A DNA stretch of 7,210 nt from Microcaldota archaeon (GTDB lineage: Archaea > Micrarchaeota > Micrarchaeia > Micrarchaeales > CABMGC01), in contig JAJZLO010000012.1 of NCBI GenBank assembly GCA_021803405.1, positions 1 through 7,210 of the forward strand, given 5' to 3'. The notes under the pieces were generated by a model. It searched no databases. It was not told the DNA's origin and saw only the letters and a program-made list of their open reading frames with translations. A program made the position numbers and the translations under genes. Shown piece after piece: positions 1 through 6,181 of the stretch (the stretch's first letter is position 1; the number at the start of each line of letters is the position of its first letter).

Positions 1-15
1 CATTTATGAGTTAGC

Positions 16-24
16 TATTATATA
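16..24 (+). promoter_or_regulatory. candidate TATA box for the zinc-ribbon/EF-1beta operon
   Basis: TATTATATA lies about 45 bases before the first ATG. An archaeal TATA box is centred about 26 bases before the transcript start, which would put the start near 45-50 and leave a short leader. A weak GTGAT at 57-61, close to the ATG at 65, could pair with the 16S 3' end. The window begins only 15 bases upstream, so transcription from further left cannot be excluded. Confidence 0.4.
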
Positions 25-64
25 GCTTGCTCATGTAACTATAACTATTAATTATTGTGATTTA

Positions 65-229
65 ATGGCAAGACTAGGAAAAATCTGTACATCATGCGGT
101 AAACTTACTGATAAGTATGTTCTATTCAAATGTCCTTCTTGTTCAGAAGAAGAGATAGTAAGATGTGAAGAGTGCCGTCTTAATCACACTACTTATATAT
201 GCAAGGCATGCAAGTTTGAGGGACCATAA
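65..229 (+). CDS. small zinc-ribbon protein linked to translation (COG2888/HVO_2753-like)
   Basis: This is a 54-residue protein starting MARLGKICTSCG. It has four CxxC pairs at residues 8/11, 23/26, 34/37 and 46/49, enough ligands for two zinc sites with few other residues between them. The pattern and length match the archaeal zinc-ribbon family usually annotated as a predicted RNA-binding protein acting in translation; the haloarchaeal member HVO_2753 is of similar size. Genes of this family commonly sit beside aEF-1beta, and here the stop codon overlaps the next start as TAATG, so the two are almost certainly cotranscribed and translationally coupled. The molecular role is not established by the sequence. 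No cysteine pair is missing, so the gene looks intact. Confidence 0.88.
   Translation: MARLGKICTSCGKLTDKYVLFKCPSCSEEEIVRCEECRLNHTTYICKACKFEGP
218..222 (+). promoter_or_regulatory. ribosome binding site for EF-1beta, inside the upstream gene
   Basis: GAGGG lies in the last codons of the zinc-ribbon gene, six bases before the ATG at 229. It can pair with the 3' end of archaeal 16S rRNA. Together with the TAATG overlap it supports both the EF-1beta start and translation from a shared mRNA. Confidence 0.55.
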
Positions 230-474
230 TGGGAGATGTTGCTACAATATTTAAGATCTACACGGAAACTGGAAAGGAGATTGAGGTAAGAGACAGCATA
301 ATTAAGACCTTAAAGCCAAAGAGCATACAGCTTGAAGATGTAGCTTTTGGTATTAAGGTTATAAAGGTAATGTTTGTCCACACAGATGAAGAAGGAAGCA
401 CAGCAATAGAAGAGAAACTAAAGGCAGTAAAGGATGTTACCGAAGTTGAGGTAGCCGATCAAACGCTATTATAA
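229..474 (+). CDS. ef1b: translation elongation factor 1-beta (aEF-1beta)
   Basis: This 81-residue protein is the guanine nucleotide exchange factor that recharges elongation factor 1-alpha with GTP in the cytosol. It matches the archaeal family along its length: the N-terminal GDVATIFKIYTE strand, the central LEDVAFGIKVIKVMFVHTD segment (family consensus around IAFGLKAI), the EGSTAIEEKLKAVKDVTEVEV helix-strand unit, and a C-terminal Leu-Leu. The family is usually near 88-90 residues, so this is slightly short, mainly between strand 1 and the helix before the AFG motif. The start overlaps the stop of the zinc-ribbon gene and has a GAGGG site upstream. It is the second gene of a two-gene operon and is followed by dense T-tracts. 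Confidence 0.93.
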   Translation: MGDVATIFKIYTETGKEIEVRDSIIKTLKPKSIQLEDVAFGIKVIKVMFVHTDEEGSTAIEEKLKAVKDVTEVEVADQTLL

Positions 475-489
475 TCTATACCCTTCCAA

Positions 490-575
490 TTTTTTATATT
501 TTTTATTTTTAGTTTTTATTTATCTTATTTTTATTCTTCGCATTTTATTTATCTTTTTTATATTTGCTTTTAATT
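490..575 (+). terminator. T-tract terminator zone after EF-1beta
   Basis: Starting 15 bases after the EF-1beta stop there is a run of T-tracts on the + strand: T6 at 490-495, T6 at 499-504, T5 at 506-510 and T5 at 513-517, then more T-rich sequence to about 575. Archaeal RNA polymerase stops at such tracts without needing a hairpin. The 175-base gap to the convergent gene (475-649) holds no gene I can support. Shorter T-rich stretches on the - strand near 595-599 and 636-647 could end the opposite transcript. Confidence 0.65.
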
Positions 576-649
576 TTACAAATTCATTAGTGATAAAAAG
601 TATTGTTACCAGAATAGGAGATGATGTCAAGTAGATATAAATAAAATAC

Positions 650-2140
650 CTATTTGATAGTTATAGTCTCAAGTATTTTTTTGTTTTTATCATATCTTCT
701 TATTAGATGATTGTTTGTGTCTGATATGTAAAGATATCTTCCATCAGATTTAACATCTGACGGTTCGAAAAGTCCAAGCGTATCGCACCTAGGATCATCA
801 ACTTTGCATACAGAGTGTTCTTCCTTTGAAATTATATTTGTGGAGATTTTTTTTGAAAGATTTATCTCCTTTATTGAGTTGTTGTATGTATCTGCTACGA
901 ATAACACTCCATCATCATAAGTTACACCTAACGGGTGCTGTAGAAGTGTCTCGTCAACTCTGCCTACTCTATCGCCAAAAACAAAAAGCCCAGAACCTAC
1001 TATACTACTAACAAAGTTATTCTTAAGCGATATATTTCTTATTCCAGAAGCTTCGCTATCAGCAACATAAATATTATTCTTATTTAAAGACAGCCCACTA
1101 GGCTGGGCGAAGGAGCAGTGCTTAAAATCACCATCCTCTATGTCTTCGTATCCTATTCCAGCAAAGTAGCTTACTGTATCATCAAGGTCATACGCCAATA
1201 TCTGATGTGATCCTGCCATAGCTATATAAGCGGTATTTTTCCCTACAACTATGTCCCATGGCGAGTTAAGTTTTGAATTCAAGGCTACTTTTTCTTCCAG
1301 ATATCTTAATGGGGCTCCTTGCATTCCATTACCTGCCTTTGTTGTTACTTTATCTGACTTAAGGTCAATCATTCTAATCTTATGATTGTAAGTATCTGCA
1401 ACCAATAATGTATTATTGTCTATCCACGCTATTCCTTGAGGTTTAAAAAATGAAGAGTTAGCCATGCTGCTATCAACAGCACCTTTTTCTCCTGATCCTA
1501 TTCTTTGTACTATCCTTCCTTTTTTATCTATTAATAATATGCTGTTCATATTTGCGTTTGCTATGGCTATGAGCTTTCCATCAGGTGCAATAGAGATCTT
1601 TCCTGGATATCTCAAAATACCCCTTTTTTTAATTAGTTTGGAAGTATATGAACTTGGCTCTTTAATCATATTTTTATTGTACTTTTTAATAATATCCAAG
1701 AGTTTTTTATCAAGAACATCAAAGCTAATCTCTCCTGCAATCTTATCCCTTATTATTCCATCAGGTCCAATGATGACAAACATTGGCCATGCCTCTATTC
1801 CATATTTTTTCCATATCTTCATATCGCTATCTAGTATGATTGGATGTTTTATTTCATATCTCTCTATTGCCTCTTTGACATTTTCTAAAGCCTTTTCAAC
1901 TTTATACTTCGGAGAGTGAATTCCAATTATAACTACCTTTTTATTTTCATACTTTGACTCTAGCATTTCAAGTACTGGCATCATATGTATGCAGTTTATA
2001 CAACCATATGTCCAGAAATCAAGAAGTACTACCCTGCCCTTTAAATCGTTTAATGCTATCTTGTTTTTTATATTTAACCAAACTATATCATCAGGAAACT
2101 CTGGGGCCAATAAGCCTTTAATTGAAAATATACCTGCCAT
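650..2140 (-). CDS. cytosolic thioredoxin-like / NHL-repeat beta-propeller protein (NHLRC2-like)
   Basis: This is a 496-residue two-part protein. Residues about 13-155 are a TlpA/thioredoxin-like fold: VVLLDFWTYGCINC carries the redox pair Cys47-Ile-Asn-Cys50, and WPMFVIIGPDG supplies the expected cis-proline (Pro119). Residues about 177-496 hold six NHL-type repeats, each with a pattern like P-x-G-(I/V) followed by a hydrophobic-hydrophobic-A-D-(T/S) turn. They begin near 178, 232, 292, 345, 401 and 458 and fit one six-bladed propeller. This order is that of NHLRC2 and its bacterial and archaeal relatives; the extra C-terminal beta domain of human NHLRC2 is absent. There is no signal peptide or membrane segment, so it should be cytosolic. 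The CINC pair suggests thiol-disulfide activity, but substrate and partner are unknown. It is divergent from nrdJ. Confidence 0.85.
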   Translation of the reverse strand: MAGIFSIKGLLAPEFPDDIVWLNIKNKIALNDLKGRVVLLDFWTYGCINCIHMMPVLEMLESKYENKKVVIIGIHSPKYKVEKALENVKEAIERYEIKHPIILDSDMKIWKKYGIEAWPMFVIIGPDGIIRDKIAGEISFDVLDKKLLDIIKKYNKNMIKEPSSYTSKLIKKRGILRYPGKISIAPDGKLIAIANANMNSILLIDKKGRIVQRIGSGEKGAVDSSMANSSFFKPQGIAWIDNNTLLVADTYNHKIRMIDLKSDKVTTKAGNGMQGAPLRYLEEKVALNSKLNSPWDIVVGKNTAYIAMAGSHQILAYDLDDTVSYFAGIGYEDIEDGDFKHCSFAQPSGLSLNKNNIYVADSEASGIRNISLKNNFVSSIVGSGLFVFGDRVGRVDETLLQHPLGVTYDDGVLFVADTYNNSIKEINLSKKISTNIISKEEHSVCKVDDPRCDTLGLFEPSDVKSDGRYLYISDTNNHLIRRYDKNKKILETITIK

Positions 2141-2161
2141 TATTAAGTATCAATAATAAGC

Positions 2162-2168
2162 TATTTAG
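2162..2168 (-). promoter_or_regulatory. candidate TATA box of the thioredoxin-NHL gene
   Basis: Read on the - strand this is CTAAATA, centred about 25 bases upstream of the ATG at 2140. No clear ribosome binding site precedes that ATG, so transcription may begin at or next to the start codon (leaderless mRNA, common in archaea). The surrounding sequence is so AT-rich that other boxes are possible, for example the A/T run near 2171-2184. Confidence 0.35.
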
Positions 2169-2211
2169 CTCTTTTATTTTTTTATTTATTTAATAATTAA
2201 TGTTTTGTTCT

Positions 2212-2233
2212 GTTAAAAAATGGTTAAAAAATG
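2212..2233 (+). repeat. perfect tandem 11-bp repeat, GTTAAAAAATG x2
   Basis: GTTAAAAAATG occurs at 2212-2222 and again at once at 2223-2233, with no mismatch. It lies in the divergent gap, about 45 bases beyond the TATA candidate of the thioredoxin-NHL gene and about 130 bases upstream of that of nrdJ. Two adjacent identical copies one helical turn apart would place two protein contacts on the same face of the DNA, as in a regulator site. A chance duplication in AT-rich DNA is the alternative. Confidence 0.6.
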
Positions 2234-2365
2234 AGAAACATAGTAAAAATATTGGTGTTTTTCTGCCAAAACCTGTATTTCCACTATTCATATTTTTATA
2301 TATTTGTCGTCTTAAATATTACTTTTAATTATTCTTTATTTACATAAACAGTTCTTTCTGATAAG

Positions 2366-2374
2366 TATTTAAAT
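2366..2374 (+). promoter_or_regulatory. TATA box of nrdJ
   Basis: TATTTAAAT is a good archaeal TATA element. It predicts a transcript start near 2396-2398 and a leader of about 24 bases that contains the GGTG ribosome binding site. The rest of the 2141-2420 gap holds the opposite promoter, the tandem repeat and AT-rich filler, with no gene seen. I found no obvious NrdR-type box or cobalamin riboswitch by eye. Confidence 0.6.
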
Positions 2375-2409
2375 TTAACCTGCCTTATTCACTGCGACTT
2401 GTTAATCAA

Positions 2410-2413
2410 GGTG
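2410..2413 (+). promoter_or_regulatory. ribosome binding site of nrdJ
   Basis: GGTG, seven bases before the ATG at 2421, pairs with the CACC of the archaeal 16S 3' end. It fixes the start at 2421. Confidence 0.6.
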
Positions 2414-2420
2414 TATTTAT

Positions 2421-4841
2421 ATGGTAAACGAAGAAAAAAATCTTGAGGTTGTTGAAAAAGTGACTACTCTAAACGAGCAGTCTGGTGTAATGGAGCTTCC
2501 TAAAGAAACTATGGAGTTTTTCAATGGCGATGAGATACGTGCAAGAGTTTTTTACGAGAAGTACGCTTTTAAAGATGGTTCCGGAAAGATAATAGAGAAA
2601 ATACCTCCTGAGATGTGGGCAAGGGTATCAAGCGAGATAGCAGGGGTGGAAAATACACCTGAAAAGAAAGAAGAATGGAAGGGAAAGTTTATGTGGTTAC
2701 TTAATGACTTTAAATTTCTTCCAGGCGGTAGAATAATGTTCGGCGCAGGCCAGAAAAGAAAGGCAACTCTTTTAAACTGTTATGTTGTTCCAATAAAAAA
2801 TGATTCTATAGAATCTATCTTTGATTGGTGCAAGGAAGCGGCAAGAACTTACAGTTATGGTGGTGGTGTAGGAACTGACATAAGCGTATTGAGGCCAAAA
2901 GGTGCTCCTGTAAATAACTCAGCTGTATACTCTACAGGTTCTGTTTCATTCATGAATATCTTCAGTGAAACTACACATACGATAGGTCAAAGTGGCAGAA
3001 GAGGCGCCTTAATGATAACAATAAGTGTAGACCATCCCGACATCATGAACTTCATAAATGTAAAAAAGGATCTTACGAATGTGAGGTATGCCAATATAAG
3101 CGTAAGAATAACCGATGAGTTCATGACGGCTGTAGAACAGGGCAAAGACTTCACGTTGAGATATTCTGGTGATAAATTAGGAAGAATAGAAAAGAAGATA
3201 AACGCAAAGGAGTTATGGGCTCAACTAATAAACTCCGCTAGGGACTGGGCAGAACCTGGACTTATCTTCTGGGACACAGTAAAAAGGTTCTCTCCAAGCG
3301 AGTATAATGGGATGGAGGTTATAACTACAAATCCTTGTTCAGAACAGCCTTTGCAGCCTTACGGTGCGTGCGATCTTGGTAATCTAAACCTAGCCTCCTT
3401 TGTATTGAATCAATTTACCTCTAATGCATCTTTTGATTGGAAAAGTTTCGAGCAGGCAACAAGATATGCAGTAAGGTTTCTTGACGATGTACTTGATTAT
3501 AATGATGGTAAACATCCTTTAAACGAGCAGAATCTTGCAGCTAGAAGCAGTAGAAGAATAGGCGTTGGCGTTACGGCTCTTGGAGACATGCTCATAAAAT
3601 TAGGAATAAAGTATGATACCGATAAAGCATTGGCATTTGTTGATGACTTATTCAACAAGATGAAAAATATAGCATATGATGAAAGCATAGAGATAGCAAA
3701 GGAAAAAGGTACATTCCCATTGTTTGAAAAGGAAAAGCATCTGCAAATGAACTTTATAAAAACACTATCTCCAGAACTCAAGGAAAAGATTTCAAGATAT
3801 GGCCTTAGAAATGTTGCAATACTTACAGTTCCACCTGTCGGCAGCGGTTCGGTACTTTCAGGTACCTCTAGTGGAATAGAACCGGTATTTGCATTTAGTT
3901 ATACGAGAAGATCAGAATCGCTTAGCCAAGGGGTGTTCAAGGTCTACCACCCTCTTGCTAATCAATATATGCAATCACATAATCTTACTGATGAAAGTGA
4001 TCTTCCAGAGTTTTTTGTACCGGCCCATAAAATAGAGGCTCAGTTCAGGGTAAAGATGCAGGGAGTAATACAAAAGCATATAGATAGCGCAATATCCTCT
4101 ACAGTTAATCTACCTAGAGATACTACTGCAGAGCAGGTAGGGGAGATATATATGCAGGCATGGAAGGCAGGATGCAAAGGCATAACAGTTTATCGTGAAG
4201 GCTCAAGAGAAGGCATACTTATAACAAACGAAGAAGCGGATAAAAAAGAAGCCAAAACCGCATCAGAAAAAACCGAGGTGATATCGCAGCCTTCTTTCTC
4301 ATTAGAACCTTGGGAAAGGCCAAGAATGGTCTCTGGCCATACAATAAGAATGACTCTTCCACAAGGGGCTCTTTATGTAACTGCTAACTTTGATGAAAAT
4401 CAAATTAAGGAGGTATTTATAAACCTTGGAAAGACCGGCAGTGATGAAAAGAGTTACTGTGAAGCCATGGGCAGATTGATAAGCAAGTATCTTCAAATAG
4501 GAGGTGATTTGCAGGAGGTACTGTCCAGTCTTAAAGGTATAAAAGCTAACTCTGCAATATCCTGGGATCATGGTATGAAGTTATATAGTATACCTGATGC
4601 CATTGCAAAGGCTCTTGAGATTATGTCTGGAATATCAAAACCATTGTTTGCAGAACCGTTAGGCACACAAGCTACAGTTTCATTGGGTCAACAGCTCCCA
4701 ATATCAAACTCAAATAAGAACAAAAAGAATTCAGATGGAGAGATCTCAATGGAGCTATGCATAAAATGCAATGAAAAAGCGGTTATACATGAAAACGGCT
4801 GCTATACCTGCCAATCTTGTGGATATACTAAGTGTGATTGA
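2421..4841 (+). CDS. nrdJ: adenosylcobalamin-dependent (class II) ribonucleoside-diphosphate reductase
   Basis: This 806-residue enzyme reduces ribonucleotides to deoxyribonucleotides using a thiyl radical generated from adenosylcobalamin. The catalytic loop is NPCSEQPLQPYGACDLGNLNL: Asn304, Cys306 (thiyl) and Glu308, with Cys317 eleven residues on as one half of the active-site disulfide and Cys120 (NCYVVP) as the other. Other family segments are FLPGGRIMFGAG (99-110), YGGGVGTDIS (146-155), STGSVSFMNIF (171-181), the phosphate-binding-loop region VPPVGSGSVLSGTSSGIEP (470-488) and GCKGITVYREGSR (584-596). After a charged linker (601-630) comes a TSCPD-type domain (about 640-725), then a C-terminal cysteine tail: C780xxC783, C794, C797xxC800 and C805. 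This tail probably binds zinc and shuttles electrons to the active site. No ATP cone at the N-terminus and no intein. Length is normal for the family and the gene looks intact. Confidence 0.96.
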   Translation: MVNEEKNLEVVEKVTTLNEQSGVMELPKETMEFFNGDEIRARVFYEKYAFKDGSGKIIEKIPPEMWARVSSEIAGVENTPEKKEEWKGKFMWLLNDFKFLPGGRIMFGAGQKRKATLLNCYVVPIKNDSIESIFDWCKEAARTYSYGGGVGTDISVLRPKGAPVNNSAVYSTGSVSFMNIFSETTHTIGQSGRRGALMITISVDHPDIMNFINVKKDLTNVRYANISVRITDEFMTAVEQGKDFTLRYSGDKLGRIEKKINAKELWAQLINSARDWAEPGLIFWDTVKRFSPSEYNGMEVITTNPCSEQPLQPYGACDLGNLNLASFVLNQFTSNASFDWKSFEQATRYAVRFLDDVLDYNDGKHPLNEQNLAARSSRRIGVGVTALGDMLIKLGIKYDTDKALAFVDDLFNKMKNIAYDESIEIAKEKGTFPLFEKEKHLQMNFIKTLSPELKEKISRYGLRNVAILTVPPVGSGSVLSGTSSGIEPVFAFSYTRRSESLSQGVFKVYHPLANQYMQSHNLTDESDLPEFFVPAHKIEAQFRVKMQGVIQKHIDSAISSTVNLPRDTTAEQVGEIYMQAWKAGCKGITVYREGSREGILITNEEADKKEAKTASEKTEVISQPSFSLEPWERPRMVSGHTIRMTLPQGALYVTANFDENQIKEVFINLGKTGSDEKSYCEAMGRLISKYLQIGGDLQEVLSSLKGIKANSAISWDHGMKLYSIPDAIAKALEIMSGISKPLFAEPLGTQATVSLGQQLPISNSNKNKKNSDGEISMELCIKCNEKAVIHENGCYTCQSCGYTKCD

Positions 4842-4892
4842 AGAGCAGTTGTAATTGTAAAAGGATTCAAATAATCTTAATTAGATGAGTTA

Positions 4893-4924
4893 GAGAGTGG
4901 GAAAGTCCATATCTCTTATTTTTT
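4893..4924 (+). terminator. candidate hairpin-plus-T-tract terminator after nrdJ
   Basis: The segment folds as GAGAG (4893-4897) with CTCTT (4913-4917, one G-U pair) and TGGG (4898-4901) with TCCA (4906-4909), closing an AAAG loop and leaving a TAT bulge. Six Ts follow at 4919-4924. It begins about 50 bases after the nrdJ stop. This looks like an intrinsic terminator, although archaea mainly need the T-tract. The same GAGAG can instead pair with the segment at 4932-4940, so a structured RNA is the alternative reading. Confidence 0.4.
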
Positions 4925-4980
4925 GAAAAATCTCACTAACAACACATAAGCTATTGCCGTGCATTAAAAATGGAAAAAGC

Positions 4981-4991
4981 TAAATTATTTT
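4981..4991 (+). promoter_or_regulatory. candidate TATA box for the adenosyltransferase
   Basis: TAAATTATTTT is centred about 28 bases before the ATG at 5015, the start preferred on homology. This suits a leaderless or nearly leaderless transcript, in keeping with the lack of a ribosome binding site. If translation begins at 4970 instead, this stretch would be coding and the promoter would lie further upstream, where no good box is visible. Confidence 0.35.
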
Positions 4992-5014
4992 CTTGTAATA
5001 TACTTATTGAGTAC

Positions 5015-5557
5015 ATGTCTGAGTTTTATACTGGAACTGGAGATGAAGGAAAGACGGGCATATTATCGGAAAAACGCCTTTCCAAAAGTGATACATTAAT
5101 TGATGCCATAGGCAGTGTAGATGAACTAAATAGCTATTTAGGAGTAGTATCATTTTATACTAAGGATAACCGTATTTCAGATCAATTGTTTAAGATACAA
5201 AATGATCTTTTTGTAATAGGGGCTAATCTTGCATCATTAAGTAATGGAAAGATAGAAAAGGCAATGCTTCAAGAAGAAAAATTAAAAAATGTAGAGCAAT
5301 TAATAGAGCTTTTAGGAAGTGAGATTCCTCCTTTAAGGCAGTTTGTAATACCTACCGGTTGCGAAGCCGCTGTGCATATGCACGTAGCGCGTTCAATAGC
5401 AAGACGTGCAGAAAGAGAGGTGGTTAAGGCAAGCAACGAGTACAATCTAGATAAATCACTAATAAGCTATCTGAACAGATTATCCTCGCTATTTTTTACA
5501 GCTGCTTTGTACTTAAATCTAAAGAACAACATAGAGGAAAAGCACCCTACTTATTAA
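5015..5557 (+). CDS. pduO: PduO-type cob(I)alamin adenosyltransferase
   Basis: This cytosolic enzyme transfers the adenosyl group of ATP to cob(I)alamin, making adenosylcobalamin. It has the PduO/MMAB signatures in order: FYTGTGDEGKTGIL (ATP-binding glycine-rich N-terminus), RLSKSD, DAIGSVDELNSYLG, FVIPTGCEAAVHMHVARSIARRAERE (with the conserved HVAR and RRAER) and YLNRLSSLFFTAA near the end. I start it at the ATG at 5015 (180 residues). Family members begin a few residues before the TGTGD motif, and a TATA-like box lies about 28 bases upstream. An in-frame ATG at 4970 would add 15 non-family residues (195 in total) and cannot be excluded. It follows nrdJ, which needs the product as cofactor. 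The gap carries a possible terminator, so the two are neighbours on one strand but may be separate transcripts. Confidence 0.93.
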   Translation: MSEFYTGTGDEGKTGILSEKRLSKSDTLIDAIGSVDELNSYLGVVSFYTKDNRISDQLFKIQNDLFVIGANLASLSNGKIEKAMLQEEKLKNVEQLIELLGSEIPPLRQFVIPTGCEAAVHMHVARSIARRAEREVVKASNEYNLDKSLISYLNRLSSLFFTAALYLNLKNNIEEKHPTY

Positions 5558-5565
5558 TTATATTA

Positions 5566-5590
5566 TCTTTTTTTATCTTTTATTTTTTTT
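5566..5590 (+). terminator. T-tract terminator of the adenosyltransferase gene
   Basis: T7 at 5568-5574 and T8 at 5583-5590, with a T4 between them, begin about ten bases after the stop at 5557. They overlap the 3' end of the convergent membrane-protein gene, where the same bases encode its lysine-rich tail. The two genes are separated by only 15 bases. Confidence 0.6.
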
Positions 5591-6094
5591 GGTTTTAACT
5601 CTGCAACTTGCATATGATAACTTATTGAGATAATAAAGTATCAATATTGTATCAATAAGCAAAACAACTAAAAATATCTGCGTTATATAATCATTTATTA
5701 TATACGCCATATAACTTGTTGTAGAGAGGCTTATTCCGATAGCTGTAAGCCCGTATATAATGGGAGCTGCGCAGCCGCAACCTCCAATAACGCCTCCGAA
5801 AAGAATGGTTATTATGCTGGTAGCGCTTCCGGTTATCTTTGCCTGATTTTTAATTGTGTTTTTAATTGCATAAATCGATATGGTAAATAATATTGATGAT
5901 AATAGTATCATCGCATAAATGAGAGATATGGGCAGCTCTATTAACAGTATGCCATAATTTTGATAGCTTATTAAAATCGTAAATATATAGTAATAAACAA
6001 TAATTGATGCTATATTGAGAAGTATGTATCTAGGCCTTTTGTATATCTTGATCACTGTATTTTTTATATTACTAATATTCTTCAATAACTTCAT
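5573..6094 (-). CDS. unrecognised four-helix membrane protein with a Cys-Gly-Cys motif
   Basis: I do not recognise a named family for this 173-residue protein. It has a basic N-terminus (1-22, many Lys/Arg), then likely membrane helices at about 23-43, 49-76, 92-122 and 134-156, and a basic tail KTKKNKR. The loop at 78-87 is also basic. By the positive-inside rule both ends and this loop face the cytoplasm, consistent with four helices. The third hydrophobic segment contains FGGVIGGCGCAAPII, with Cys106, Cys108 and Pro111 in a glycine-rich helix. Such a C-G-C in the membrane could bind a metal ion or be redox-active, but this is inference. It is convergent with the cobalamin adenosyltransferase and divergent from the small membrane protein at 6226. 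No ribosome binding site is seen, so leaderless translation is likely. Confidence 0.75.
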   Translation of the reverse strand: MKLLKNISNIKNTVIKIYKRPRYILLNIASIIVYYYIFTILISYQNYGILLIELPISLIYAMILLSSILFTISIYAIKNTIKNQAKITGSATSIITILFGGVIGGCGCAAPIIYGLTAIGISLSTTSYMAYIINDYITQIFLVVLLIDTILILYYLNKLSYASCRVKTKKNKR

Positions 6095-6110
6095 AGATAT
6101 TTATTGCTAT

Positions 6111-6124
6111 AATAAAAATAAAGC
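6111..6124 (-). promoter_or_regulatory. candidate TATA region of the CGC membrane-protein gene
   Basis: On the - strand GCTTTATTTTTATT is centred about 23 bases upstream of the ATG at 6094, which would suit a leaderless transcript. A second AT-rich box lies further upstream near 6146-6158, so which one is used cannot be decided from sequence. Confidence 0.3.
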
Positions 6125-6171
6125 TTTTGTGTTTTAGAACTTAAAAATATTATAACCTCAAAAAACAAACG

Positions 6172-6181
6172 CTTTAAATAC
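6172..6181 (+). promoter_or_regulatory. TATA box of the small membrane-protein gene
   Basis: CTTTAAATAC is close to the ideal archaeal TATA element. It predicts transcription starting near 6202-6204 and a leader of about 22 bases containing GGTGA at 6216-6220. The promoter may also drive the downstream secF-like gene by read-through. Confidence 0.65.

Noticed and set aside
617..635. GGAG followed by ATGATG in the gap after EF-1beta, suggesting a small gene
   Set aside because: The frame from the ATG at 621 closes after four codons, so no protein can be supported.
826..1011. Open frame of 61 codons opposite the NHL repeats
   Set aside because: It lies entirely antisense to conserved propeller repeats, with no ribosome binding site or family resemblance.
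1464..1919. Open frame of 151 codons opposite the thioredoxin-NHL gene
   Set aside because: It is antisense to a well-supported domain region (including the thioredoxin motifs) and its hydrophobic product is a by-product of the opposite strand's codons.
2252..2273. Imperfect inverted repeat TTGG...CCAA with nearby GGTG/AAAACC in the divergent gap
   Set aside because: The arms are only four perfect bases with mismatches beyond them, which is expected by chance in this sequence.
3497..3781. Open frame of 94 codons opposite nrdJ
   Set aside because: It is antisense to the conserved reductase core and has no independent signals.
4302..4571. Open frame of 89 codons opposite the nrdJ TSCPD domain
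   Set aside because: It is antisense to a recognised domain and shows no family motifs.
4899..4908. GGGAAAGTCC resembles the conserved GGAAAGUCC of RNase P RNA
   Set aside because: The spacer is only about 130-170 bases and I cannot find the partner P4 strand or the other conserved regions, so this is best read as part of a local hairpin.
4842..5014. Cobalamin riboswitch upstream of the adenosyltransferase or of nrdJ
   Set aside because: No B12-box (GCCACTG-like) or the other conserved core elements are visible, and such riboswitches are rare in archaea.
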